Positions 17,198 to 25,887 of a stretch of DNA of 64,000 nucleotides are shown one piece after another (the first letter of the stretch is position 1; each line of letters starts with the position of its first letter). Under the pieces are notes generated by a model. That model searched no databases. It was not told the DNA's origin and saw only the letters and a list, made by a program, of their open reading frames with translations. Source of the stretch: Paucibacter aquatile (GTDB taxonomy: Bacteria > Pseudomonadota > Gammaproteobacteria > Burkholderiales > Burkholderiaceae_C); NCBI RefSeq assembly GCF_002885975.1, contig NZ_POSP01000003.1, positions 1,364,001-1,428,000 on the forward strand, written 5' to 3'. A program made the translations under genes and the position numbers.

Positions 17198-19357
17198 ATG
17201 CCCACATTCCTTTCGTCCCGTCCTGCTCTGGCCCTGCGCCCGAGCCTTGTTTCATCCGCCCTGGCTCTGCTGCTCGGCAGCAGCCTGGCCCAGGCGCAGA
17301 GCCTGCCCACGGTCTCGGTCAGCGGCCGCACGGCTGAGATGCCGGCCCAGGTGGGCGGCTTCGGCGAGACCCCGGTGGCCAAGCTGCCGCTGCAGATCAG
17401 CCTGTTCAGCCAGGAGCGCCTGCTGGACGCCGGCATCTCGGCCCTCTCGGGCCTGACCGCCCTGGACGCCAGCCTCGGCGATGCCTACAACGCCGCCGGC
17501 TACATCTCCTACCTGAAGATCCGCGGCTACGACCTGGACAACCGCTTCAACTACCGCCGCGACGGCCTGCCCATCAATGGCGAGACCATGCTGGACCTGG
17601 GCAACAAGAGCAGCATCGAAGTGCTCAAGGGCAGCAGCGGCATCCAGGCCGGCACCAGCTCGCCCGGCGGCCTGGTGAACCTGGTGGTCAAGCGCCCGAC
17701 GGCCCAGGCTCACACCATCCTCAGCGGCGGCTTCAGCGAGCGCGGCACGTTTGAGGCGGCCATCGACTGGAGCCAGCGCTTCGGCGGCAGCGGCGAGTTC
17801 GGCCTGCGCGTCAATGCAGCCGCGGCCGATCTGCATCCGCAGCTGCGCGACGCCACGGGCACGCGCCAGCTGCTGGCCGTGGCCGGCGAGTGGCGCGTGC
17901 AGCCGGGCACCCTGCTCGAGGCCGAGTTCGAACTGAACCGCCACAGCCAGCCCAGCCAGCCGGGCATGAGCCTCTTGGGCAACAAGCTGCCCGACGCCAA
18001 GGCTTTTGATCCCCGCACCAATCTGAACAACCAGACCTGGACCCTGCCCGTCGAGTTTGACAATCAACATGCCTCGCTGCGCCTGCAGCAGCGGCTGAAT
18101 GCGGACTGGCAGGCACAGGCCCATCTGGCCGTTCAGCGCCTCAAGACCGATGACCGCCTGGCTTATGCCTACGGCTGCGACAAGGAAGGCAACTACGACC
18201 GCTACTGCAGGGACGGCACGTACGATATGTTCGACTTCCGCAGCGAGAACGAGCGCCGCAACAGCGAAGCCCTGGACCTGTCTCTGAGCGGACGCTTCGA
18301 CACCGGCCCGCTGCGCCACCAGCTGAGCACCGGCTTCCTGATCAGCCACTACAAGAGCCGCGCTCAGGCCCAGGCCTACAACGGCGTGGGCCCCGGCCGC
18401 ATCGACGGCAGCGCGGTCAACCCCGCCGACCCCAGCCTGACCGACCAGAACACCCTGCGCGACGAGCGCAGCCGCGAGTTCTCGCTGCGCGACACGGTGC
18501 AGTTGAGCGCCGAGCTGCAAGCCTGGGCCGGCCTGCGCCACACCCAGCTGAACCGCAGCAGCGTGCGCACCAATGGCTCACGCCCGACCGACTACAGCCA
18601 GAGCCTGAGCACGCCCTGGCTGGGCCTGAGCTATGCCATCAACCCGCAGCTGATGGCCTACGCCAGCTGGGGTGAAGGTGTGGAAAGCGAAGTCACGCCC
18701 AACCGCAAGCGCTACGGCGACGCGGCCGGCCGCGCCCTGCCGGCCCTGAAGAGCCGCCAGAGCGAGATCGGCCTCAAGGCCGGCAGCAAGGCCGTGGACT
18801 GGTCGATCAATGCCTTCCAGATCAACCGCCCGGTCTGGGACGATTTCGGTGACTGCAGCGACAGCACGCCAGGCAGCTGCGTGCGCCGCCCCGATGGCAT
18901 CGCCCGCCACCAGGGCCTGGAGGCCCAGGCCGACTTGAAATGGTCTGGCGGCGGCCTGCTGGCCAGCGCCATGAAGCTCAAGGCCCGCCGTGCCGACAGC
19001 AGCGTGGCCGACATCAACGGCCTCAAGCCCGTCAACGTGGCCGAGAACAGTCTGCGCCTGCAAGTGCGTCAAGATGTGCCCGCGCTGGCTGGCCTGCAGC
19101 TGAACGCTGGCCTGGTGTTTGAGGGCCCGCGCGCCGTGCTGCGCGACAACAGCCTCAACATCCCGGGCTGGACCCGTCTCAATGCCGGCGCGCGCTTCGA
19201 GCAGAGCTGGGGCCGCCAGCTGCTGATCTGGCGCGTCGGCGTGGACAACATCGCCAACAAGCGCGCCTGGAAAGAGTCGCCCTTCCAGTTCGACCATGTC
19301 TACCTCTACCCCCTGGCGCCGAGAACTTTCCGAACAAGTTTGGAAATCCACTTGTAA
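17198..19357 (+). CDS. TonB-dependent outer-membrane receptor under a TPP riboswitch
   Basis: A 719-residue TonB-dependent receptor with an N-terminal signal peptide (hydrophobic ALALLLGSSLAQA, cleavage predicted after AQA). A plug domain follows (LLDAGISALSGLTALD, YLKIRGYDLDNRFNYRRDGLPING, IEVLKGSSGIQAGTSSPGGLVNLVVKRP), then a beta-barrel ending with FRTSLEIHL, with the terminal hydrophobic/aromatic pattern of outer-membrane proteins. By sequence it looks like the siderophore-receptor branch, but the TPP riboswitch upstream argues for uptake of thiamine or a thiamine precursor. An in-frame TTG lies 10 codons upstream; the ATG fits the signal peptide better. No thiamine genes adjoin it. Confidence 0.9.
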   Translation: MPTFLSSRPALALRPSLVSSALALLLGSSLAQAQSLPTVSVSGRTAEMPAQVGGFGETPVAKLPLQISLFSQERLLDAGISALSGLTALDASLGDAYNAAGYISYLKIRGYDLDNRFNYRRDGLPINGETMLDLGNKSSIEVLKGSSGIQAGTSSPGGLVNLVVKRPTAQAHTILSGGFSERGTFEAAIDWSQRFGGSGEFGLRVNAAAADLHPQLRDATGTRQLLAVAGEWRVQPGTLLEAEFELNRHSQPSQPGMSLLGNKLPDAKAFDPRTNLNNQTWTLPVEFDNQHASLRLQQRLNADWQAQAHLAVQRLKTDDRLAYAYGCDKEGNYDRYCRDGTYDMFDFRSENERRNSEALDLSLSGRFDTGPLRHQLSTGFLISHYKSRAQAQAYNGVGPGRIDGSAVNPADPSLTDQNTLRDERSREFSLRDTVQLSAELQAWAGLRHTQLNRSSVRTNGSRPTDYSQSLSTPWLGLSYAINPQLMAYASWGEGVESEVTPNRKRYGDAAGRALPALKSRQSEIGLKAGSKAVDWSINAFQINRPVWDDFGDCSDSTPGSCVRRPDGIARHQGLEAQADLKWSGGGLLASAMKLKARRADSSVADINGLKPVNVAENSLRLQVRQDVPALAGLQLNAGLVFEGPRAVLRDNSLNIPGWTRLNAGARFEQSWGRQLLIWRVGVDNIANKRAWKESPFQFDHVYLYPLAPRTFRTSLEIHL

Positions 19358-19393
19358 ACCTCTCAAAATTCATCCTATAATGCGAGGCTCTGT

Positions 19394-19469
19394 TCCTCGA
19401 TAGCTCAGTCGGTAGAGCGCCGGACTGTTAATCCGTAGGTCCCTGGTTCGAGCCCAGGTCGAGGAGCCA
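19394..19469 (+). tRNA. tRNA-Asn (GTT), copy 1
   Basis: A 76-nt tRNA with the CCA end encoded. The acceptor arms TCCTCGA and TCGAGGA pair perfectly, the D-arm is TAGCTCAGTCGGTAGAGC, the anticodon loop is CTGTTAA with anticodon GTT, and the T-arm is CTGGTTCGAGCCCAG. An AT-rich TATAATGC box lies just upstream (from about 19376) and is a good promoter -10. Confidence 0.98.
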
Positions 19470-19538
19470 GAAATTCAGCGTTGCAGCGGTTCGGATTGCC
19501 TGCTGCAACACAAAAATTAGAAGTACCGAAAAGACAAT

Positions 19539-19614
19539 TCCTCGATAGCTCAGTCGGTAGAGCGCCGGACTGTTAATCCGTAGGTCCCTGGTTCGAGCCC
19601 AGGTCGAGGAGCCA
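19539..19614 (+). tRNA. tRNA-Asn (GTT), copy 2
   Basis: Identical base for base to the first tRNA-Asn and separated from it by 69 nt, so the two form a tandem duplicated transcription unit. CCA is encoded. A terminator follows within 10 nt. Confidence 0.98.
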
Positions 19615-19620
19615 AATTCA

Positions 19621-19656
19621 AAACCCCCACCATCGCAAGATGCTGGGGGTTTTTTC
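19621..19656 (+). terminator. Rho-independent terminator of the tRNA-Asn pair
   Basis: CCCCC (19624-19628) pairs with GGGGG (19645-19649), and the stem is extended inside by CATC/GATG with a GCAA tetraloop. Seven T follow closely. The next gene starts about 50 nt downstream. Confidence 0.85.
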
Positions 19657-19707
19657 TTGCCCGGCCATCCGGCCACGCCACGCTTTCCGCCCTCGGATCC
19701 ACCACCC

Positions 19708-21048
19708 ATGAGCTCGAACACCACATCGCTGCAAACACTGGACGCCCTCCGCCAGGGCGGTCTGCAAGGCTGCAGCCACCTCGACCTGCGTGGCTGCGGG
19801 CTGCAGGAGCTACCCGCTGAGATTCAGCGTTTGGCCGCCAGCCTGGAGGTGCTCGATGTTTCCAGCAATGCGCTGAAGCACTTGCCCAACTGGCTGGCCG
19901 AGCTGCCACGGCTGCGCATCGTGTTTGCCTCCGGCAACCGCTTCACCGAGCTGCCCGAGGTGCTGGGCCGCTGCCCGCAGCTGGAAATGGTGGGCTTCAA
20001 GAGCAACTGCATCGAACGTGTCAGCGGCGCCGCCCTGCCCGCGCGTCTGCGCTGGTTGATCCTGACCGACAACCGCATCGAGATGCTGCCGGCCGAGATT
20101 GGCCGCTGCGCGCGGCTGCAGAAGCTGGCCCTGGCGGGCAACCGCCTGCGCGCGCTGCCGACCGAGCTGCAGCACTGCCGGGCGCTGGAGCTGATCCGCG
20201 TTTCGGCCAATGAATTGCAGGCTTTGCCCGAATTGCTTTTGCAGCTGCCACGCCTGAGCTGGCTGGCCTTCGGCGGCAATCCGTTCAACCGCGAGCTGGA
20301 GCACGATGCGCTGGCGCACACGCCCCTGCCCACCCTGCCCTGGCCACAGCTGCGCCTCGAAGACCAGCTCGGCGAGGGTGCGTCCGGCGTGATCCACCGC
20401 GCGCGGCAGGTCGATACGGGCGAGCCGGTCGCCGTCAAGGTGTTCAAAGGCGAGGTCACCAGCGACGGCCTGCCCCGCAGCGAGATGGCCGCGGCCCTGC
20501 AGGCCGGTGCCCACCCGCATCTGATCCCGCTGCGAGCCAAGCTCAGCGCCCACCCGAACGATGCCCAAGGCCTGGTGCTCGATCTGATCAGCCCGGCCTT
20601 TCAGAGCCTGGCCGGCCCGCCCAGCCTGGCCAGCTGCAGCCGCGATGTCTACGCCGAGGACACATGCTTCAACCTGAGCGCCCTGCTGCGCATCGCCCGC
20701 GGTATGGCCTCGGCCCTGGCCCAGCTGCAGGCACGCGGCCTCAGCCATGGCGACTTCTACGCCCACAACATCCTGCACGACGGCCAGGGCCAGGCCTATC
20801 TCGGGGACTTTGGGGCGGCCTCCTTTTTGCCGGCAGAGGCCAGCGCGGCGCAGCGGGAGGCGGTGGCACGCATCGAGGTGCGCGCCTTCGGCTGCCTGCT
20901 GGAGGAATTGCTGGCGCGCTGCGAGGACGCGAGCCCTCAATCTCTGCGGGCCCTGCTGACCTTGCGTGATGCCTGCCTGGCCGAGGACGCCGCACGACGC
21001 CCCTCGTGGCCCTCCATCATCCGCAGCCTGGAGTCACAGGCATTCTGA
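19708..21048 (+). CDS. Leucine-rich-repeat protein with eukaryotic-like protein kinase domain
   Basis: A 446-residue soluble protein. Residues 10-205 are about eight leucine-rich repeats (for example LEVLDVSSNALKHLPNWLAEL, LRWLILTDNRIEMLPAEIG). Residues 215-440 form a Hanks-type kinase: glycine loop LGEGASGVIHRA, VAVKVFKGEV with the ATP lysine, catalytic loop HGDFYAHNIL (HGD in place of HRD, Asn kept), and GDFGAAS with the DFG. The kinase therefore looks active. Such LRR-kinases occur singly in many Burkholderiales; substrates are unknown. An in-frame TTG 17 codons upstream lies inside the tRNA terminator and was rejected. It begins right after the tRNA-Asn pair and ends convergently. Confidence 0.88.
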   Translation: MSSNTTSLQTLDALRQGGLQGCSHLDLRGCGLQELPAEIQRLAASLEVLDVSSNALKHLPNWLAELPRLRIVFASGNRFTELPEVLGRCPQLEMVGFKSNCIERVSGAALPARLRWLILTDNRIEMLPAEIGRCARLQKLALAGNRLRALPTELQHCRALELIRVSANELQALPELLLQLPRLSWLAFGGNPFNRELEHDALAHTPLPTLPWPQLRLEDQLGEGASGVIHRARQVDTGEPVAVKVFKGEVTSDGLPRSEMAAALQAGAHPHLIPLRAKLSAHPNDAQGLVLDLISPAFQSLAGPPSLASCSRDVYAEDTCFNLSALLRIARGMASALAQLQARGLSHGDFYAHNILHDGQGQAYLGDFGAASFLPAEASAAQREAVARIEVRAFGCLLEELLARCEDASPQSLRALLTLRDACLAEDAARRPSWPSIIRSLESQAF

Positions 21049-21061
21049 GGGTCTGCAGCGC

Positions 21062-22642
21062 TCAGACACGGCGCCAGAGCCGCTGATGCAGCGCATCTGC
21101 CTGGGCACGCTCCAGGCAGGGGATGTCCAGCGCCCGCTGCAGTTTGGAGCCGCCCTGGGTGTCGAGCTGCAAGTGCACCAGCCCCAGGCGGCGATCCAGC
21201 GCATTGCTGGAAAAGCGCAAGGTCTGCACACGCGAAGCGGCCACGATCACCCAGCGCTGCGTGAACACACCACTGCGGAAGACCAGAACATCGTCGGTCA
21301 GCGCATAGGCCGAAAACGCAACCCAGGCGCGTGCGTACAGCCACCCGGCCGTCAGGAGCATGGCGGCGACCGCGGCAATCCCCCACCAGGGCAGCGCCCA
21401 GTCCCGCCACAGGCCGGCGGCCAGCAGCAGCACCAGGCCAAGCGGCAGACCCAGGCGCCATTGCCCGTAGAGCAGACGGCGCAAGCTGGGCCGCCCCAGG
21501 CGCTGCCACGGCAGCGCAGACCAGCTCAGGCCTGGCAGGCACAGATGCAAGAGCGCCTGGGCTTGCGCCGGCGTCGCCAAAGGCGCCATTTCGCTGAACT
21601 GGCCGACTGGCCCCAGCCCTTCACTCTCTTGATGGGCGGTATCGCCCGCCACCGACACCGCCAAACGGCATCGGCCCAGCCGGCGCTGCAGCCAGCTGGC
21701 ACTGAGCTCCCAGCGCTGCAACCGAGGCAGACGCGCGCCCGCGCGCACCCGGGTGCTGAGGCCATGCGAGGCCAGCAGGCGCTCGCCCTGCAGCTCCAGG
21801 CGGAAGCCGTGATACCTCAGCACCGCCAAGACCACCGAAAGCAGGCGCATCAGCAGCAGCACCATCAGCACGGCGCTGAGGCCCAGCATCAGGAGATGCA
21901 GCCAGCGGTGGTCTTTCATATCGTCGATGAACAGCCGCCCCAACGCGCGCGCAGGCGCCCCCAGCCACTGGCCGAGCAGACGGCGCGCCTGATCATTGGG
22001 CATGACCGCGCCAAAAAAGGCGCCCACCAGCAACATGCCGCCGTTGGAACTCAGGCCCAGCAACACGATCTCGCGCAAAGGCAGGGTCAGCAAGACGCGG
22101 GGCGAGTCTGCGTCGACCGATGCGGACTGGCTGGCCTGGATCGGCATCGCTGGCGCGGCTTCGTCGCTGACCTCGGCACGCTGGCCACGCAGAACGGCCT
22201 CCAGGCGGGCCGCCTCGGCCAGGCTCAGCACGGCCATCACCGCCTCGGGCTTGCCGCCCGCGGCTGAATCCAGGCGCAGCACGGTCACGCCCAAAAGGCG
22301 GTGAAAAAAGTGGCTTTGCTGGCTGATGTTGTGGATTCGCGCAAACGGGATGTGGCGCTGGGTCCGATCCAGCAAGCCTTCGCGCACCAGCAGCTCGCTG
22401 CCCAAGACCTGGTAGCTGAAGCTGCGGGTGTGCAAGACCGCCCACAAGGCATACAGGCCCAAGGGACCGATCAACCAGACCGACCACTCCGAATCGCGCT
22501 GCCCCAGCAGCAGATAGGCCAGGATGGGCAGCAACAGCTGGCGCGCGACCCCGCCGACGGCAAACAGCCAGGACAGGGGATGCAGGCGGCGCTGCACGGC
22601 CGGCCCAGGCTCGCCCGGCGCGCTGTGGCCGGCCTCACTCAT
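21062..22642 (-). CDS. Bacterial PH-domain membrane protein, YdbT-like
   Basis: A 526-residue inner-membrane protein with three bacterial PH (bPH2, DUF304) modules separated by paired membrane helices. Typical segments are HPLSWLFAVGGVARQLLLPIL, RSFSYQVLGSELLVREGLLDRTQRHIPFARIHNISQ, and the C-terminal LTDDVLVFRSGVFTQRWVIVAASRVQTLRFS plus LGLVHLQLDTQGG. The architecture is that of YdbT, whose partner YdbS is encoded by the overlapping upstream gene. In Bacillus the YdbS-YdbT pair affects resistance to amylocyclicin-like peptides; here the role is unknown. The start sits inside the end of its partner gene (8-nt overlap). Confidence 0.87.
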   Translation of the reverse strand: MSEAGHSAPGEPGPAVQRRLHPLSWLFAVGGVARQLLLPILAYLLLGQRDSEWSVWLIGPLGLYALWAVLHTRSFSYQVLGSELLVREGLLDRTQRHIPFARIHNISQQSHFFHRLLGVTVLRLDSAAGGKPEAVMAVLSLAEAARLEAVLRGQRAEVSDEAAPAMPIQASQSASVDADSPRVLLTLPLREIVLLGLSSNGGMLLVGAFFGAVMPNDQARRLLGQWLGAPARALGRLFIDDMKDHRWLHLLMLGLSAVLMVLLLMRLLSVVLAVLRYHGFRLELQGERLLASHGLSTRVRAGARLPRLQRWELSASWLQRRLGRCRLAVSVAGDTAHQESEGLGPVGQFSEMAPLATPAQAQALLHLCLPGLSWSALPWQRLGRPSLRRLLYGQWRLGLPLGLVLLLAAGLWRDWALPWWGIAAVAAMLLTAGWLYARAWVAFSAYALTDDVLVFRSGVFTQRWVIVAASRVQTLRFSSNALDRRLGLVHLQLDTQGGSKLQRALDIPCLERAQADALHQRLWRRV

Positions 22643-23141
22643 GCTCACCCCGATGGCGCGGCAGCAAGCGCTCGCGCAGGCGGTGGGCCAGGGCCTGGGG
22701 CAGGCCGTCAATCTGGGTGTGGTGGTCATGCGTGCCGGCCGTGTGCAGGCTCAACGAAGCCATGGCCCAGCGCCGGTCCAGCGGCCCCTGGCTGACATCG
22801 AGATGCTGCAAGCGCGCCATCGGCACCCAGATCTCGCTGCGCCACCAGACCCCGTCGTAAAGCACCACGCCCTCCTGCTCGCGCAACTCGGCCCGGTACA
22901 GGGCGTGGCGGCGTGCGCCATACCACCAGCCCAGCAAGGCACCCAGCGCCAGCACGGCAAGCCCGATGCCGAGCAGCACCGGGCGGTCGACTGCGTTGCG
23001 GCGCAAGCTCAGCAGCAGATGCAGCAGCAACAAGGCGCCACCCGGGATGGCCAGCATGAGCGCGTACTTGAACCGCCAGTAGCGGCCCAGCTCAGGCAAG
23101 GTGTCCAAGAGGACGGGCGGAGAAGACAGTTCGTGATCCAT
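22635..23141 (-). CDS. Bacterial PH-domain membrane protein, YdbS-like
   Basis: A 168-residue protein with two adjacent membrane helices (YALMLAIPGGALLLLHLLLSL and PVLLGIGLAVLALGALLGWWYG) followed by one bPH2 domain (LREQEGVVLYDGVWWRSEIWVPMARLQHLDVSQGPLDRRWAMASLSLHTAG). This is the YdbS layout, and the gene overlaps the YdbT-like gene, so the two probably form a complex. The ATG was chosen over a TTG two codons upstream. GGAGCC lies 7 nt before the ATG. Confidence 0.87.
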   Translation of the reverse strand: MDHELSSPPVLLDTLPELGRYWRFKYALMLAIPGGALLLLHLLLSLRRNAVDRPVLLGIGLAVLALGALLGWWYGARRHALYRAELREQEGVVLYDGVWWRSEIWVPMARLQHLDVSQGPLDRRWAMASLSLHTAGTHDHHTQIDGLPQALAHRLRERLLPRHRGEHE

Positions 23142-23335
23142 GCACAAGGCTCCTGCGCGTGCCGAAGAGGGTGCACACCCTCTGCTCGCTGGCTCGCGTC
23201 GCCGCGCATTCTGCCTGCGGACGGTCGCGCCGGGATGCAGCCGATGCCACGCGGCCTGCGGCCCATCGTCTGGCTGCAGCCAGAGCGGCCCGGTGCTGGC
23301 TACAGTCAGCCCCCGTCCCCACTGAGGCCGACCGC

Positions 23336-23530
23336 ATGAAACTGCTGCTCTGGTTGATCCTGCTCGTGATCTGCTGGCCCCTGGCCTTGATGGCCTTGCT
23401 GCTCTGGCCCCTGGTCTGGCTGATCAGCCTGCCCTTCCGCCTGATCGGCATCAGCGTCGAGGCCGTCTTTGCCCTGCTGCGCGCCCTGCTCTTTCTGCCG
23501 GCGCGCCTGCTCGGTCACCGCGACGCCTGA
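23336..23530 (+). CDS. Small hydrophobic membrane protein (64 aa), unknown
   Basis: A 64-residue protein with two hydrophobic stretches, LLLWLILLVICWPLALMALLLWPLVWLISLPF being essentially one long or two hairpin helices, then a second helix VEAVFALLRALLFLPARLL. It has no known domain. GC and codon use match the neighbours and the frame is well biased, so it is probably real. It is transcribed divergently from the PH-domain pair and converges with the GGDEF sensor gene. A similar short LLWP-rich protein is common in Burkholderiales. Confidence 0.65.
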   Translation: MKLLLWLILLVICWPLALMALLLWPLVWLISLPFRLIGISVEAVFALLRALLFLPARLLGHRDA

Positions 23531-23542
23531 TCACACAAGGGA

Positions 23543-25795
23543 TCACACACCCTCAGCCAGGCTGCCCGGCGGCAGATGGTCGCTGCGGCGTTTCTTCATG
23601 CCGGCCTTGACCTCGTACATGCGCGCATCCGCCTGGGCGATGCAGGCATGGAGCGACTGCTCGGGCGACTCACGCATGGCATGGCCCAGGGCCGCGCTGG
23701 GGCTGACCCAGAAACCCGGCGCCAGCTCGCGGCGGTTGTTCTGGCAGCGCGTTTTCAGCGCCTCCAGCTCGGCCAGCAGGGCCGACTCACGGCGGCGCGG
23801 CAGCAGGAACAAGAACTCGTCGCCGCCGATGCGGTAGGCATCGGCCTCGGGCCACTGGGCGCGCACGGTTTCGGCAAAGAGCTGAATCAGCGCATCGCCG
23901 GCCGCATGGCCGTGGGCATCGTTGACATGCTTGAGGTTGTTCATGTCCGCCACCACCACGGCCTGCGGGAAGTCTGCCGCCTGAGCCGGCTCGCCATGGT
24001 CGGGCCGGTGGCTGAAGTAGTTGCGGTTGTGAAAACCCGTCAGGCTGTCGGTGTAGAGCAGGTGCTCGCGCTCGTGCAGGAACTGGGTCTTGGCGCGTTG
24101 CTCGATCAGCTTGCGCACCGTGCGCACGGTCAGCACCAGGATCAAGAGCAGCGCCGCACCCAGCAGAGCCAGCAGCATCAGCAGGCGGCTGTTGGCCTCG
24201 TTGCGCAGCGAGGGCACAGACTGGATGCCCAGGTACTTCATCTCCTCGAACTGGATCAGGGGGATGACCTTGTCCATGATGCCGGCCAGCTCGGGTTGGC
24301 GGCGGCTGACGCCGAAGTAGATGAAGGAATCCTTGGAGGTGATGCCACGCTTGACCACATCGCCATAGCCCAGGCCATTGATGTAGAACTCGGCCACGGT
24401 CGGGTTCTCGATCAGATAGGCCACCTTGCCGTCGCGCACCAGCTGCAGCGATTCGATGATGCTGGCCGTGGTCACGATCTGCGGGTTCTTGAGGTTCTTG
24501 CGCAGGTACTCCTCGTGCCAGAAGCCCTCGATCACGGCCACGCGCAGGCCGTCCAGGCCATAGACATCCTGCACCGGCGGGCTGCTCTTGAGGCCGACGA
24601 TGATGTCGCGCTCATTGCTGATGGCGCGCGGAAAGATGAAATCGGCCAAGCGGTCGTCGGTCTTGGCCATGTTCAGCACATCGACGCGGCCACTGCGCGC
24701 CTGATCCATCAGCTGCGCAAACGGCGCACCCACCACCTTGAAACGAATGCCGATGATGTCGCCGATGCGCTGCAAGGTGGCACCGGCAATGCCTTTGTAC
24801 TGGCCCTTGTCGAAATGGTCGAAGGGCAGGTAGTCCTCGGCCACGCCGACCACGGCCTCGCCGTGCTCATCCAGCCATTTCAGCTCGGCCGGACTCAGGC
24901 GCAGCACCTTGCGGTTGTAGCTGCGCGCGGCCTCCTGGGCCAGGGCGCGAATCTGCGCCGGGCGCTGGGCGATGTAGCGATCGATGATCTGGCTCAGCAG
25001 CACCCGCTCCTTGGCCACGGCGAAGGTCATGTCCGAGGTGATGGACTTGAGCTCGGCCACCAGGGTCAGGCCTGGGAACTGGTTCAGGAACTCGTATTCG
25101 ACGCCGCCACCCGAGGTGACGAAGCCATCAACCCGGCCTTCGCTGAGCGCACGCAGGCCAGCGGCCTGGTCGTCAAAGCTGGCAACCTGGAACTTGATAT
25201 TGGGAAACTCCTTGGGCAGTTGCTCGATCACAAAGTCGGCCGAGAGGAAACCCACTGTCTTGCCGTCCAGATCACCCAGGGTCTGCACGCTCGATTCCTT
25301 GCGCGCGAACACGACGTAGGGATAGCGCTGCGCCGCCTGGGTGAAGCGCATGATCTTCTCGCGCTCGGGCGTGGGGTTGGCGCCGTAGAGCACATCGATC
25401 TCGCCGCGCAAGAAGCGGCTGTAGGCATCGTCCCAGCCCTTCACATCGGCCGGCACCAGGCGCAGGCCCAGCTGGCTCTGCATGTCCTTGAGCAGCGCCG
25501 GCAGCAGGCCCATGCGCTGGCCGCGGAACTCGAAGCTGTCCATCCCGGCGAAGGGATCGAAGCCCACGCTCAGGGAGCGATGGCGGTGCTGGTCGATCCA
25601 GACCCGCTCCTCCTCGCTGAGCTGGATCATGGCACTGGCCGCCGTGGCGGCCGGCTGAGGCGAAACCGGCGCGGCATGGGCGCTGGAAACAGCGGCGGCC
25701 AGGCCCCAGAAGACCCCAAGCACCCAAACCGGGAAGCGCGTCAACCGCGTCAGTCGCGCCACGCCCAGGCCGACCCAAACCACCAGATGGCTCAT
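23543..25795 (-). CDS. Periplasmic substrate-binding sensor fused to GGDEF diguanylate cyclase
   Basis: A 750-residue inner-membrane sensor. After a signal sequence (VLGVFWGLAAAVSSAHA) come two tandem type-3 solute-binding domains, about residues 60-290 (LSVGFDPFAGMDSFEFRGQRMGLLPALLKD) and 300-530 (AVVGVAEDYLPFDHFDKGQYKGIAGATLQRI). A membrane helix follows (LLMLLALLGAALLLILVLTV), then a GGDEF domain with an intact RIGGDEFLFLLP active site. Such proteins make c-di-GMP in response to an amino-acid-like ligand. No EAL domain is present. An in-frame TTG 25 codons upstream was not used because the ATG gives a better signal peptide. Confidence 0.88.
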   Translation of the reverse strand: MSHLVVWVGLGVARLTRLTRFPVWVLGVFWGLAAAVSSAHAAPVSPQPAATAASAMIQLSEEERVWIDQHRHRSLSVGFDPFAGMDSFEFRGQRMGLLPALLKDMQSQLGLRLVPADVKGWDDAYSRFLRGEIDVLYGANPTPEREKIMRFTQAAQRYPYVVFARKESSVQTLGDLDGKTVGFLSADFVIEQLPKEFPNIKFQVASFDDQAAGLRALSEGRVDGFVTSGGGVEYEFLNQFPGLTLVAELKSITSDMTFAVAKERVLLSQIIDRYIAQRPAQIRALAQEAARSYNRKVLRLSPAELKWLDEHGEAVVGVAEDYLPFDHFDKGQYKGIAGATLQRIGDIIGIRFKVVGAPFAQLMDQARSGRVDVLNMAKTDDRLADFIFPRAISNERDIIVGLKSSPPVQDVYGLDGLRVAVIEGFWHEEYLRKNLKNPQIVTTASIIESLQLVRDGKVAYLIENPTVAEFYINGLGYGDVVKRGITSKDSFIYFGVSRRQPELAGIMDKVIPLIQFEEMKYLGIQSVPSLRNEANSRLLMLLALLGAALLLILVLTVRTVRKLIEQRAKTQFLHEREHLLYTDSLTGFHNRNYFSHRPDHGEPAQAADFPQAVVVADMNNLKHVNDAHGHAAGDALIQLFAETVRAQWPEADAYRIGGDEFLFLLPRRRESALLAELEALKTRCQNNRRELAPGFWVSPSAALGHAMRESPEQSLHACIAQADARMYEVKAGMKKRRSDHLPPGSLAEGV

Positions 25796-25887
25796 GCGTT
25801 CACTCAAGGACAGCACCCTCCCGCTGAAGAAGCGGGACCATGCTAGCCGAGAACGCGGGCGGGGCTTCAACCCGAAGTCTTGACCGA

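Noticed and set aside
23576..25846. 756-codon plus-strand frame
   Set aside because: Antisense to the substrate-binding/GGDEF gene; composition artefact.
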